DNA from: an endosymbiont of unidentified scaly snail isolate Monju
GTDB lineage: Bacteria > Pseudomonadota > Gammaproteobacteria > Chromatiales > Chromatiaceae
Direction: 5' to 3'
Length of the DNA stretch: 64,000 bases
NCBI RefSeq assembly: GCF_000801295.1
Contig: NZ_AP012978.1
Span: 1,550,001-1,614,000 of the forward strand
Shown: piece by piece, positions 1 to 7,818 of the stretch
Numbering within the stretch: the stretch's first letter is position 1
How the letters are laid out: every line of letters begins with the position of its first letter
Notes under the pieces: model-generated
The model's input: only the letters and a program-made list of their open reading frames with translations
Database searches by the model: none
Told to the model about the DNA's origin: nothing
Made by a program: the position numbers and the translations under genes

Positions 1-1036
1 TGTCGATGTTGAGGTTGTCGGCGATGAACACCAGGCCGACCACCGTGACGAAGATCTTCAGCGAACGGGTGATCAGCGGAACCAGCACGTCGTCGATCTT
101 GTTGTCGGTGGCCGCGGCACGGGCGCGCAACCAGACCGCGAAGATATCCACCACCCGGTAGGCCGCCCAGACCGCGGCCAGACTGGCCAGGGTCTTGACC
201 GCCACCAGCAGGATCAGCAGCGCCAGTTCCGGCAGGCCAATGGCGTTGATGCCGGCCCACCAGATGCCGGCCATGACCACCATGCCCAGCGGGCGCAGGC
301 GGTTCTCACCGTCTGCCACCGCCGCATAATCGCCGGGGTTGCGACGCATCCAGCGGCGCATGAAGCGTCGCAACGCACGGCTCACACTCCAGTCGGCGAG
401 CACGCCGAGCACGATCACCAGCAGCAACGCCGCCCAGCGCCAGTTCTCCAGCAGGAAGGTCTTGTGCCGCAGCACCTCGGGCATCATGCGTTGCAGGCGG
501 ATCTCCCAGGGCAGGTAGTCGGCATTGTCGTCCAGCCCCTTCACCGGCGCCCGACTGGCAACCCGGTCGTAGATCTTCGGCAACTGCTCGATGGTCGAGG
601 CGTCGAACAGCCAGCGCCCGTCTTCCTGGCGGCGCAGGCGGATGATGCCGTCGTCGTAACGGGCGAAGGTCCATTCGCTGCCGTCCGGGCGCTTGGGCAC
701 CCGCTTGAGATTCACCTTGCGCGTGCGATCCATGATCTCGAGCAGCATCCAGGCACGCTTCTCTCCGATCTCGCGGCGCACCGGGGCACTGATCTGCGAC
801 AGGTCCAGCGTCTCCAGGGCATCCTGGATGCGCCTGGCATCCCCGCGCTTGATGTCGTTCATGGCGCTCAGGAAGGTGCGCAGGGTCTCGCGCGGCGAGG
901 CCAGATGTGCGGGCGGCGCCTTGGACGCGCTCGCCGGTGGCGTCTCTGCCGGTGTTTCTGCCGCGACCGTCGCCAGGCTCAGGAAAGCCAGGAAGAAGGC
1001 CAGAAGAATCGGAATCCGGTACGTCGTTCCAGTCAC
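1..1036 (-). CDS. MscS-family mechanosensitive ion channel (3' end off window)
   Basis: Inner-membrane channel of the small-conductance mechanosensitive family, which opens under hypo-osmotic tension. Only about 345 N-terminal residues are present; the rest of the pore helix and the cytoplasmic domains lie beyond the left edge. Visible are a hydrophobic N terminus (about residues 6-22, ending near VAAET, signal or anchor), a soluble region of about 130 residues, then several membrane segments from about residue 155, followed by TDNKIDDVLVPLITRSLK and VGLVFIADNLNID, which resemble the stretch before the MscS pore. The GTG start overlaps the panC stop as GTGA, so it is the last gene of the pcnB-folK-panB-panC run. 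The long soluble N-terminal part is unlike E. coli MscS and closer to larger MscS homologues. Family is well supported; subtype is open. Confidence 0.85.
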   Translation of the reverse strand, partial: MTGTTYRIPILLAFFLAFLSLATVAAETPAETPPASASKAPPAHLASPRETLRTFLSAMNDIKRGDARRIQDALETLDLSQISAPVRREIGEKRAWMLLEIMDRTRKVNLKRVPKRPDGSEWTFARYDDGIIRLRRQEDGRWLFDASTIEQLPKIYDRVASRAPVKGLDDNADYLPWEIRLQRMMPEVLRHKTFLLENWRWAALLLVIVLGVLADWSVSRALRRFMRRWMRRNPGDYAAVADGENRLRPLGMVVMAGIWWAGINAIGLPELALLILLVAVKTLASLAAVWAAYRVVDIFAVWLRARAAATDNKIDDVLVPLITRSLKIFVTVVGLVFIADNLNID

Positions 1037-1881
1037 TTGATTTCCATCTCCAGATTGTCGATCAGGCGTGCCTTGCCGAGCCAGGCGGCAACCAGAATCA
1101 CCAGCCTGTCACTCCTGTCCGTTGGCGGCAGCAGGGTGGCGGCATCCACCACCACGGCATAGTCGGTACGAAAACCCGCACTGTCCAGCTCACCCCGGAT
1201 CCAGTCCGCCAGCCTGTCCCAGTCGCGCCCCCCCCCGGCCACACGGTCGGCCGCTGCACACAGCGTGGCATACAGCCGTGGGGCAATGCGGCGCTCGGCC
1301 GCGTCGAGGTACTGATTGCGCGAACTCATGGCCAGACCGTCGGATTCACGCACCGTATCAACTCCCAGGATTTCCACTGGCATGGCCAGGTCGCGCACCA
1401 TGCGCCGGATCACCAGCAACTGCTGGTAGTCCTTCTTGCCGAATACCGCCAGGTCCGGCTGCACCATGTTGAACAGCTTGCACACCACGGTGGCCACGCC
1501 GGCGAAATGCCCGGGGCGGGAAGCACCGCAATGCAGGGCGCTGATCTCGGGCACCTCGACCCGTGTCTGCTGCTCCAGCGACACCGGATACATGACCTCC
1601 ACCGGCGGCGCAAACAGCAGGTCCACGCCTTCGGCCTCGAGCGCACGGCGGTCGGCCTCGAGAGTACGCGGGTACTTGTCGAGGTCCTCGTTCGGACCGA
1701 ACTGCAGGGGATTGACGAAGATGCTCACCACCACGCTGTCGGCATGCCGGCGTGCCTCGCGCACCAGTGTCAGGTGACCGGCGTGCAGATTGCCCATGGT
1801 CGGCACGAAGGCCATCCGACCATCGGCACGCAGCCCGGCCACCGCCTCGCGCAGCGCCTCGACCCGCTCGACTGTCTTCAT
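1033..1881 (-). CDS. panC: pantoate--beta-alanine ligase PanC
   Basis: Condenses pantoate with beta-alanine using ATP, the last step of pantothenate (vitamin B5) synthesis, in the cytoplasm. The 282-residue product has the usual family length. It carries the nucleotide-binding HIGH-like stretch PTMGNLHAGHLTL (about residues 28-40), FVNPLQFGPNEDLDKYPRT, the FGKKDYQQL segment and the SSRNQYL motif of the active site. The frame stays open upstream, but the ATG chosen overlaps the panB stop as ATGA and gives the family N terminus MKTVERVEALR. Downstream it overlaps the MscS-like gene by four bases. It is translationally coupled to panB. Identification is firm. Confidence 0.97.
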   Translation of the reverse strand: MKTVERVEALREAVAGLRADGRMAFVPTMGNLHAGHLTLVREARRHADSVVVSIFVNPLQFGPNEDLDKYPRTLEADRRALEAEGVDLLFAPPVEVMYPVSLEQQTRVEVPEISALHCGASRPGHFAGVATVVCKLFNMVQPDLAVFGKKDYQQLLVIRRMVRDLAMPVEILGVDTVRESDGLAMSSRNQYLDAAERRIAPRLYATLCAAADRVAGGGRDWDRLADWIRGELDSAGFRTDYAVVVDAATLLPPTDRSDRLVILVAAWLGKARLIDNLEMEIK

Positions 1882-2675
1882 TCGAAGGTGTGCTCCTGGC
1901 CCGGGAAGGTGCCCTCGCGCACGGCCGACACGTAGGCCTGGACCGCCCCCTCGATGCTGCCCGCCCCCGGCATGAAGTCGTGCGCGAACTTCGGGATGCG
2001 GTTCACGCTGATGCCGATCACGTCGTAGAGCACCAGCACCTGCCCGTCGGTACCGACACCGGCACCGATGCCGATGACCGGGATATCCAGATTGTTGCTG
2101 ATCTCGGTTGCCAGCCGTTGCGGCACGCATTCGAGTACCAGCAACTGCGCGCCGGCCTGTTGCAGGGCCACGGCCTCCTCCAGCATGGCGGTGGCGGCAT
2201 CCTGCTCACGCCCCTGCACCCGGTAGCCGCCGAGCTGGTGCACCGACTGCGGCGTCAACCCGAGGTGGCCACAGACCGGGATACCGCGCTCGGTCAGATA
2301 ACGCACCGTCTCGAGCTGGGGCACGCCGCCTTCCAGCTTCACCATCTGTGCGCCACCTTCCTTCATCAGGCGCGCGGCGGTTGCCAGTGCCTGATCGGTG
2401 GTGGCATAGGCCATGAACGGCATGTCGGCCACGACCAGCGCGCGCTCGGTGGCGCGCACCACGCAGGCCGTGTGATAGACCATGTGATCCACGGTTACCG
2501 GCAGCGTGCTGTCGTGCCCCTGGACCACCATGCCCAGCGAGTCGCCGACCAGCAGCAAGTCGACGCCGGCGTTCTCGCACAGGCGGGCAAAGCTGGCGTC
2601 GTAGGCGGTGATCGCGACGATCTTCTCGCCCGCGCCCTTCATGCGCTCGAGGGTGGTGATGGTAATCTTGTTCAT
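1878..2675 (-). CDS. panB: 3-methyl-2-oxobutanoate hydroxymethyltransferase PanB
   Basis: Transfers a hydroxymethyl group from methylenetetrahydrofolate to 2-oxoisovalerate, giving ketopantoate, the first committed step of pantothenate synthesis. The protein is 265 residues, as usual. Seen are ITAYDASFARLCENAGVD, the metal and substrate loop LLVGDSLGMVVQGHDSTLPV (about residues 37-56), ADMPFMAY, MVKLEGG and GIGAGVGTDGQVLVL. The chosen ATG at 2675 gives the typical MNKITITTLERMK start and has a GGGGT-type ribosome site just upstream; longer open frame upstream is not conserved. It lies downstream of folK by about 50 bases and is coupled to panC by an ATGA overlap, so pterin and pantothenate genes appear to be co-transcribed. 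Confidence 0.97.
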   Translation of the reverse strand: MNKITITTLERMKGAGEKIVAITAYDASFARLCENAGVDLLLVGDSLGMVVQGHDSTLPVTVDHMVYHTACVVRATERALVVADMPFMAYATTDQALATAARLMKEGGAQMVKLEGGVPQLETVRYLTERGIPVCGHLGLTPQSVHQLGGYRVQGREQDAATAMLEEAVALQQAGAQLLVLECVPQRLATEISNNLDIPVIGIGAGVGTDGQVLVLYDVIGISVNRIPKFAHDFMPGAGSIEGAVQAYVSAVREGTFPGQEHTFE

Positions 2676-2727
2676 CCGGGGTACCCCTTGTTCTTGGGCG
2701 GCATTGTGACCAGCCGCGCGCCGTGGA

Positions 2728-3219
2728 TCAATCGTCCAGACGAAAGGCCGCCGGCGGCCCGCAGCACGGCAACAGCACCGATACCCGGCCCCGCTCCGGT
2801 ATCTCGATGTCGCCGGCCACCTCCAGCAGCGGCAGCAGCACGAAACAGCGCTGGTGCATGCCCGGATGCGGCACCTGCAGGCGTGGCAGGTCGATCTGGC
2901 GGTCGCCATAGAGCAGCAGGTCGAGATCCAGGGTGCGCGGCCCCCAGCGGCGTCCGCGCACTCGCCGTTGCGCCCGCTCGATCTCCTGCAGGGCATCCAG
3001 CAGGGGCAGCGGGGCTAGTTGCGTGTCCAGCGCGGCCACCGCATTCAGGTAGTCGGGCTGATCGGCGGGCCCCATGGGCGCGGAGCGGTACAGCGAGGAG
3101 CGGGCCGCCAGGACGGTCTCGGGCAGAGCCGCCAGGGCCTCGAAGGCACGCTCGATCTGCCGGCGCGGGTCTTCCAGGTTGCTGCCGAGCCCGACATGGA
3201 CCCGTGTCATGGCGCTCAC
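2728..3219 (-). CDS. folK: 2-amino-4-hydroxy-6-hydroxymethyldihydropteridine pyrophosphokinase FolK
   Basis: Pyrophosphorylates 6-hydroxymethyl-dihydropterin in folate synthesis. The 163-residue product matches the family length. It shows the N-terminal HVGLGSNLEDPRRQIERAF, the acceptor loop SSLYRSAPMGPADQPDYLNA and the signature RWGPRTLDLDLLLYG with its two metal-binding Asp residues (about residues 91-105), then VPHPGMHQRCFVL. The start ATG overlaps the pcnB stop as ATGA; a second Met three codons later is an equally good start. pcnB-folK followed by panB-panC is a common gammaproteobacterial arrangement. Confidence 0.96.
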   Translation of the reverse strand: MSAMTRVHVGLGSNLEDPRRQIERAFEALAALPETVLAARSSLYRSAPMGPADQPDYLNAVAALDTQLAPLPLLDALQEIERAQRRVRGRRWGPRTLDLDLLLYGDRQIDLPRLQVPHPGMHQRCFVLLPLLEVAGDIEIPERGRVSVLLPCCGPPAAFRLDD

Positions 3220-4550
3220 TCCGCGGGGGCCGCCTTGCGTCGGCGCCGTCGGCCACCCCGGCGACGGCGCGAGCGCGCGGGCGTCTCATCGTCGGCCGCT
3301 GGCGAAGGCGGCGCACCGCCCTCTTCCTGGAAGCGGGTCCACCATTCGGCCAGCGCCGGGTCGGCCTCGCCGGCGCGTGCACGCAACAGCAGGAAATCGT
3401 AGGCTGCACGGAACCGCGGATGGGCAGCCAGGCGCTGGGGGCGCTTTCCCTTGGTGTTGCGAAACCGCGATTGCAGGGTCCAGATCTCACGCATCGGCGT
3501 GCTGAAGCGCCGCGGAATGGCCACCCGTGTCAATTGCCGTTCGACGAGGTCGCCCGCGGCCACCTGCAAAGCGGTATAGGGCGCCAGTCCCTCGGCCTCC
3601 AGCGCCTGCGCGCGCAGACGCACCGGCTCCCAGAGCAGCACCGCGAACAGAAAGGCCGGGGTGACGGGCTTGTCCTGGCGCACTCGCTCGTCGGTATCTT
3701 TCAGGCCCTGCAACACCATGGTGTGCGGAAAGCCCTCCTCTTCGGTCGCCAGCGCCGCCTCGGTATCGGGGAACAGCTGGGCGAACAGGCCGTACTGGCG
3801 CAGTTTCTCGAACGAGGCCACGCCATAGCCCGCCATGAACAGCTTGAGGACCTCCTCGAACAGGCGCGCCGGCGGCACGTCGGCAAGCAGTCCGGTCAGG
3901 TCGGCGATCGGCGCCTCGGTATCGGGATGCAGGCGAAAGCCCAGCTTGGCGGCAAAGCGCGCGGCGCGCAGCATGCGCACCGGGTCTTCACGGTAACGGG
4001 TTTCGGGGTCGCCCATCAGGCGCAACACGCCCTCGTTCAGATCCTGCATGCCACCGGCGTAATCGACCACCGAAAAGTCGCGGATGTTGTAGTACAGCGC
4101 GTTGACCGTGAAATCTCGGCGCAGGGCATCTTCCTCGATGGTGCCGTAGACGTTGTCGCGCAGGATCATGCCGTTGTCGGTATGCGCCAGGGCCTCGTCG
4201 GCGGGACGGTTGGCGCGGAAGGTGGCCACCTCGATGATCTCGCGCCCGAAATGCACATGCGCCAGGCGGAAGCGCCGACCGATCAGGCGACAGTTGCGAA
4301 AGGTCGCCTTGACCTGCTCCGGCGTGGCGTTGGTGGCCACGTCGAAGTCCTTGGGCTCGCGCCCCAGCAGCAGGTCGCGCACCCCGCCGCCCACCAGGTA
4401 GGCGTCGTAACCCGCATCCTTCAGGCGGTACAGCACCTTCAGGGCGGCCTTGGAGATATTGGCCCTGGAGATGCAATGCTGATCCCGCGGGATGACGGCA
4501 GGCGTAACGATGATGAATTTCCTCGGTTTGCGGACAAACGGATCGCGCAA
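3216..4550 (-). CDS. pcnB: poly(A) polymerase I PcnB
   Basis: Adds poly(A) tails to RNA 3' ends, promoting decay by exonucleases such as PNPase. The 444-residue protein begins close to the E. coli processed form (VIPRDQHCISRANISKAALK) and has the nucleotidyltransferase signature LVGGGVRDLLLGREPKDFDV with the catalytic Asp pair (about residues 51-70), RLIGRRFRLAHVHFG, RRDFTVNALYYN and the head-domain motif REDPVRMLRAARFAAKLGF, which distinguish PcnB/CCA enzymes. The C terminus is an Arg-rich tail (RSRRRRGGRRRRRK), usual for PcnB and thought to bind RNA. It appears to be the first gene of the pcnB-folK-panB-panC-MscS run. The start is probable rather than certain. Confidence 0.95.
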   Translation of the reverse strand: MRDPFVRKPRKFIIVTPAVIPRDQHCISRANISKAALKVLYRLKDAGYDAYLVGGGVRDLLLGREPKDFDVATNATPEQVKATFRNCRLIGRRFRLAHVHFGREIIEVATFRANRPADEALAHTDNGMILRDNVYGTIEEDALRRDFTVNALYYNIRDFSVVDYAGGMQDLNEGVLRLMGDPETRYREDPVRMLRAARFAAKLGFRLHPDTEAPIADLTGLLADVPPARLFEEVLKLFMAGYGVASFEKLRQYGLFAQLFPDTEAALATEEEGFPHTMVLQGLKDTDERVRQDKPVTPAFLFAVLLWEPVRLRAQALEAEGLAPYTALQVAAGDLVERQLTRVAIPRRFSTPMREIWTLQSRFRNTKGKRPQRLAAHPRFRAAYDFLLLRARAGEADPALAEWWTRFQEEGGAPPSPAADDETPARSRRRRGGRRRRRKAAPAE

Positions 4551-4615
4551 TGATACAACGGCCGGGGCCCGAGAGCAGCCACGGGCCGGCCCCTCCGCTC
4601 ACCCCAACGTGCAGT

Positions 4616-4948
4616 TCAGTAACTTGCCGCCTCGCCCAGCTGTCGCATCACCTCGGTCGGATTGCCTTCGGCGTTCTCGAACACGCACACCAGGTTGCCC
4701 ACGCTGCACACGGTCATCCCGGCACCACGCACGATCCAGCCCCCCGGCGGGGTCCAGCCGTCAACATCGGTGAACATTGCCAGCTGGTCGGCATTGCCCT
4801 GAACGATACGCTTGTAGTCGTGCGCAAAGTGCGCCAGGGCCTGCAACTGTTCGTCCGGCATCAGCCCGTAGCCTTCGACGAAGGCGCCATCGTCACGAAA
4901 CTGACAGGCCGCAACCACACCATCCACCGCGAGCAATCGCTTGATCAC
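4616..4948 (-). CDS. DUF2173-type small protein (third of a triplet)
   Basis: A 110-residue protein of unknown function that I assign by recall to the DUF2173 family (roadblock/profilin-like fold suspected). Features shared with the triplet's first member (5351-5875) are an LLAVDGVVAACQF opening, an Asp/Gly turn, and WTPPGGWIVRGAGMTVCSVG followed by a short terminal helix. The GTG start overlaps the stop of the preceding gene as GTGA, so translation is coupled; a much longer open frame upstream is not homologous and was discarded. No membrane segments or catalytic motif are visible. Last gene of its run. Family assignment is moderately sure; no role is claimed. Confidence 0.75.
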   Translation of the reverse strand: MIKRLLAVDGVVAACQFRDDGAFVEGYGLMPDEQLQALAHFAHDYKRIVQGNADQLAMFTDVDGWTPPGGWIVRGAGMTVCSVGNLVCVFENAEGNPTEVMRQLGEAASY

Positions 4949-5298
4949 GCCGCACCTCCCCTGACACCAAGCACCTCGTAGGCCTTCTCGTAGTCCGCCG
5001 ATTCCTTGCTCACCACCACGGCATGGCGCCCGTTGGTCACCGCCGACCACTTCAGGCCCACCAGGGTGAACCCGTTGACGGGATAGAAGCCCTGGTCGCC
5101 AAAGGAAGCTTCCCAGCCCCGTGCCTGCATGGTGGCTATCGCCATGTTCGCCACACACATGTGCCCCAGCAGGTCCAGGGTGCGCTCGTCGAGTACGCTG
5201 CCCTCGGCGATGCGGTGCTGCTGCAGCTCGCCCTGCTCATTCATCTCGAACGCGGCCAGCGCGCCGTCGATCGCCATCAGTTGATCCAGATCCGCCAT
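4945..5298 (-). CDS. DUF2173-type small protein (second of a triplet)
   Basis: A 117-residue paralogue with the same layout as its neighbours: MADLDQLMAIDGALAAFEMN, a central helix rich in Met/Ala (MCVANMAIATMQARGW), then GFYPVNGFTLVGLKWSAVTN and a terminal VVSKESADYEKAYEVL helix. It lacks the GWIVRG signature of the other two, so it is the divergent member and may pair with them. A purine-rich GGAGAGAG ribosome site precedes the ATG. The stop overlaps the next start by four bases. Function unknown. The 42 bases upstream abut the MITE-like insertion that disturbs the first gene of the triplet. Confidence 0.72.
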   Translation of the reverse strand: MADLDQLMAIDGALAAFEMNEQGELQQHRIAEGSVLDERTLDLLGHMCVANMAIATMQARGWEASFGDQGFYPVNGFTLVGLKWSAVTNGRHAVVVSKESADYEKAYEVLGVRGGAA

Positions 5299-5339
5299 CT
5301 CTCTCTCCTTATTGTGTTCTTTGTTATCTGTCGTTGTTA

Positions 5340-5514
5340 CTGAGACAACCCTAAGTAAAGCAACGCTCAGAGCGCTCCCCCTGGGCGGGCCTCAGGGCGT
5401 TCAGCCACAAGGCGCACAGGCAGCAGGCATGGTGATTCCATGTCAAGCCAGAGCAACACCGTGGATGGACGCCCTGAGGCCCGCTGAGTGTCGCTTTACT
5501 CAGGGTTGTCTCAG
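5340..5514. mobile_element. MITE-like palindromic insertion, TA-flanked
   Basis: A 175-bp non-coding palindrome. Its ends are 22-bp inverted repeats beginning CTGAGACAACCCT and continuing AAGTAAAGC (left) or GAGTAAAGC (right), differing at one position. Further in, GGCGGGCCTCAGGGCG pairs with CGCCCTGAGGCCCGC. TA dinucleotides flank both ends (5338-5339 and 5515-5516), the target duplication expected of IS630/Tc1-mariner transposition. It has no gene of its own, so it would need a transposase in trans. It lies across the 3' end of a DUF2173-type gene. Confidence 0.8.
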
Positions 5515-5875
5515 TACCCATCACACCAGTATCGATAGCCTCGTCAGCCAATCGCTTCTGCATCAGTGCCATGATGTCGTTGAGCGATGCCGTCTGGTTG
5601 TGCAGAAAGGCGTATACATTGGCCACGTTGCAGACCGTGAACATCGGCCCGCGCACGATCCAACCGTGCGGCGGCGAACTGCCGCAACCGGGACAGAACT
5701 GCTCGAGCATCCCGACCTGCATGTGTTCGCTCATGGTGGTGGCGCGACACATGATGGAAGCCATGCGCGCCATCTCCTCATCGATTTCGCCCTTGTAGCT
5801 GAAGCGATCACCACGATAGGAATACTCTCCCGCCGCGATCACGCCCGGCTGATTCATCAGCTCGGCTGTCAACAT
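5351..5875 (-). CDS. DUF2173-type small protein with MITE-derived C terminus
   Basis: First gene of the DUF2173-type run. Residues 1-120 are a normal member: MLTAELMNQPGVIAAGEYSY, YKGEIDEEMARMASIMCRAT, a CPGC pair, then HGWIVRGPMFTVCNVANVYA and a terminal helix. A GGAGAAGAG ribosome site supports the ATG. From residue 121 (TETTLSKATLS onward) the reading frame runs through the MITE-like element, adding about 54 unrelated residues, Cys-rich and non-homologous, for 174 in total. Removing the element with one TA restores Asn-Asn-Asp-Arg and a stop after residue 120, giving a 124-residue ancestor and a short gap to the next gene. The insertion therefore extended the protein without breaking the core, and may affect coupling to the two downstream genes. 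Confidence 0.78.
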   Translation of the reverse strand: MLTAELMNQPGVIAAGEYSYRGDRFSYKGEIDEEMARMASIMCRATTMSEHMQVGMLEQFCPGCGSSPPHGWIVRGPMFTVCNVANVYAFLHNQTASLNDIMALMQKRLADEAIDTGVMGTETTLSKATLSGPQGVHPRCCSGLTWNHHACCLCALWLNALRPAQGERSERCFT

Positions 5876-6281
5876 GTCTCTTCTCCATTCTCACTCTTGT
5901 TCTGGAACCCCCGACCAGGTTCCTCCCCCGCTTGCGGGCGAGGAGAAGTAAAACCCCTTTGTCACCTGGTTCCTTCTTGTTCGATTTCCGGGCGTCCCCC
6001 CTTCCACCGTTATTTATTCGGTGGTTACCCGAAGATAGCACTCTCGCGACAAAATTACGCTGCATAACAGGACTTCGGTATCTTCTACGTTGCTGAATGA
6101 GACATTGCGGGTTCGTGGCGAGGACGCCGCGCCTACAGTAGAAGGCCCGACCTCGGGCCGAATGTTCGCGGTGGGAAGCCGCTTCTGCCCGGGCCGCTGA
6201 AAACCCGACCTTTTTGACAATCTCCCGGCTGGGTCGTAGCGTTGCGCGTCCGAGACGTTGCTGACAAGGAGTGCCGACCCG
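5876..6281. other. 406-bp gene-free divergent intergenic region
   Basis: Separates the minus-strand DUF2173 run from plus-strand manC, so both promoters should lie here, but I could not place convincing -35/-10 boxes. It contains a CCTCCCCCGC-type palindrome near 5928-5955, related to the copies at about 21793 and 27851, and a degenerate REP-like pair at 6111-6190. No open frame looks coding. Confidence 0.6.
6111..6190. repeat. degenerate REP-like pair
   Basis: Two head-to-head copies of the window's REP-like palindrome: a left copy reading TTCGTGGCGAGGACGCCGCG before CCTAC, and a right copy with GTAGAAGGCCCG and CGGGCCGAATG. It matches the family seen intact at 21610, 34365 and 42161 but with several substitutions. 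Confidence 0.6.
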
Positions 6282-7748
6282 ATGTCATCCGTGCTGTTGC
6301 CCGTGATCCTCTCCGGAGGCGCGGGAACCCGCCTGTGGCCACTGTCCCGCCGGGCCTTTCCCAAGCAGTTCCACAACCTGGTGGACGACCTCACCCTGTT
6401 GCAGACCACCGCCCTGCGCTGCGACGGACTGTCCGGCCACGAGGTGGCCGCACCGCTGGTAGTGTGCAACGAGATGCACCGTTTCCTGGTCGCCGACCAG
6501 CTGCTCGCCTGTGGCCGGCCGGCCAGCGGCATCCTGCTCGAGCCGGTGGGCCGCAACACGGCCCCGGCACTGACCCTCGCAGCCCTGCACGCCACGCGCG
6601 AGATCGGCGATCCCGTCCTGCTGGTGATGCCGGCCGATCACGTGATCCGGGACGAGCAGGCCTTTACCCGGGCACTCGAGACCGGCGTGCATCAGGCCGC
6701 CGACGAGAGGGTGGTCACCTTCGGCATCGTGCCCCAGACAGCGCACACGGGTTATGGCTATATCCGCCAGGGTGAGGCACTCGATGACGGAGTGCACCAG
6801 CTCGATGCCTTCGTCGAAAAACCCGACCAGGAGACGGCCGAGCGCTACCTGCGCGACGGTGGCTACCTGTGGAACAGCGGCATCTTCATGGTGCGCGCCA
6901 CACGCTGGCTGGAACTGATCGAGTCCTTCGCTCCCGAGATCCACCAGACCGTAACGGCGGCCCATGCCGGCGGACGGCAGGATCTCGACTTTGTCCGCGT
7001 GGACGCCGAGGCCTTCGCCGCCTGCCCGTCCGATTCCATCGACTATGCGGTGATGGAGCCGCTGTCACGCCAGGGCGGGGACTGCGTGGTGGTGCCGCTG
7101 GATGCCGGCTGGTCGGACATCGGGGCCTGGGAGGCGCTGTGGGAAGTCTCGCACCAGGACGAACAGGGCAACGCGATACATGGCGATGTCATGACCCTGG
7201 ACGCGCAGAACAACCTGCTGTTCTCGCAGCACCGCATGCTGGCCGCGGTGGGCATCAAGGATCTGGTGGTGGTCGAAACCCCCGACGCGGTGCTGGTCGC
7301 CGACAAGTCGCACGCCCAGGAAGTCAAGCAGATCGCCGAGCGCCTGCAGGCCGAAGGCCGAAGGCCGAAGGCCGAAGGCCGTAGCGAACACGAGTTCCAC
7401 CGCTGCGTGCACCGTCCCTGGGGTACCTTCGAGGGCATCGACCAGGGACACCGATTCCAGGTCAAGCGCCTGACCGTCAAGCCCGGCGCCTCGCTGTCGT
7501 TACAGATGCATCACCACCGTGCCGAGCACTGGATCGTGGTGCGCGGCACCGCGCGGGTGACCCGTGGCGACGAGACCTTCCTGCTCACCGAGAACCAGTC
7601 GACCTATATCCCCATCGGCACCCGACACCGGCTGGAGAACCCCGGCCAGGTGCCCCTGGAGATCATCGAGGTGCAGTCGGGTAGCTACCTGGGCGAGGAC
7701 GACATCGTGCGCTTCGAGGACGTCTACAACCGCCGGGACGAGACCTGA
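6282..7748 (+). CDS. manC: bifunctional mannose-1-phosphate guanylyltransferase / mannose-6-phosphate isomerase
   Basis: Makes GDP-mannose from mannose-1-phosphate and GTP and, in two-domain members, isomerises fructose-6-phosphate; it feeds LPS and exopolysaccharide synthesis. The 488-residue protein has an N-terminal nucleotidyltransferase domain with GGAGTRLWPLSR and FPKQF (about residues 12-30), LLEPVGRNTAPAL, FVEKPD and YLWNSGIFM, and a C-terminal cupin with HHHRAEHWIVVRGTA and the IPIGTRHRLENPG turn. The ATG at 6282 follows an AAGGAG ribosome site with good spacing; an upstream TTG is less likely. The interdomain linker is built from a 7-bp tandem repeat (7349-7380) that adds seven residues to the usual linker length. 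Convergent with galE. AlgA, XanB or CpsB would be equivalent names. Confidence 0.95.
   Translation: MSSVLLPVILSGGAGTRLWPLSRRAFPKQFHNLVDDLTLLQTTALRCDGLSGHEVAAPLVVCNEMHRFLVADQLLACGRPASGILLEPVGRNTAPALTLAALHATREIGDPVLLVMPADHVIRDEQAFTRALETGVHQAADERVVTFGIVPQTAHTGYGYIRQGEALDDGVHQLDAFVEKPDQETAERYLRDGGYLWNSGIFMVRATRWLELIESFAPEIHQTVTAAHAGGRQDLDFVRVDAEAFAACPSDSIDYAVMEPLSRQGGDCVVVPLDAGWSDIGAWEALWEVSHQDEQGNAIHGDVMTLDAQNNLLFSQHRMLAAVGIKDLVVVETPDAVLVADKSHAQEVKQIAERLQAEGRRPKAEGRSEHEFHRCVHRPWGTFEGIDQGHRFQVKRLTVKPGASLSLQMHHHRAEHWIVVRGTARVTRGDETFLLTENQSTYIPIGTRHRLENPGQVPLEIIEVQSGSYLGEDDIVRFEDVYNRRDET
7349..7380 (+). repeat. GGCCGAA heptanucleotide tandem repeat inside manC
   Basis: Four full copies plus four bases of the 7-bp unit GGCCGAA lie in frame in the manC linker, encoding QAEGRRPKAEGR. 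Three extra units (21 bp) account for seven extra residues relative to the usual LQAEGRSEHEF linker. Gain or loss of one or two units would shift the frame and remove the cupin domain. Confidence 0.9.
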
Positions 7749-7772
7749 GCCCCTCTCGCCTGCCGTCCCTCC

Positions 7773-7799
7773 CCTGACAGGGTCCGCGGCCCTGTCAGG
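7773..7799. terminator. bidirectional terminator-like hairpin
   Basis: A perfect 10-bp stem, CCTGACAGGG pairing with CCCTGTCAGG around a 7-base loop, sits in the 70-bp gap between convergent manC and galE. There is no clear U-tract on either side, so factor-independent termination is only likely. Confidence 0.55.
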
Positions 7800-7818
7800 G
7801 TGGAGGAAGGTCAGCCTG

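Noticed and set aside
1752-4553. Long plus-strand open frame (933 codons)
   Set aside because: Antisense to panB, folK and pcnB, whose conserved motifs are clear. High GC makes long open antisense frames common.
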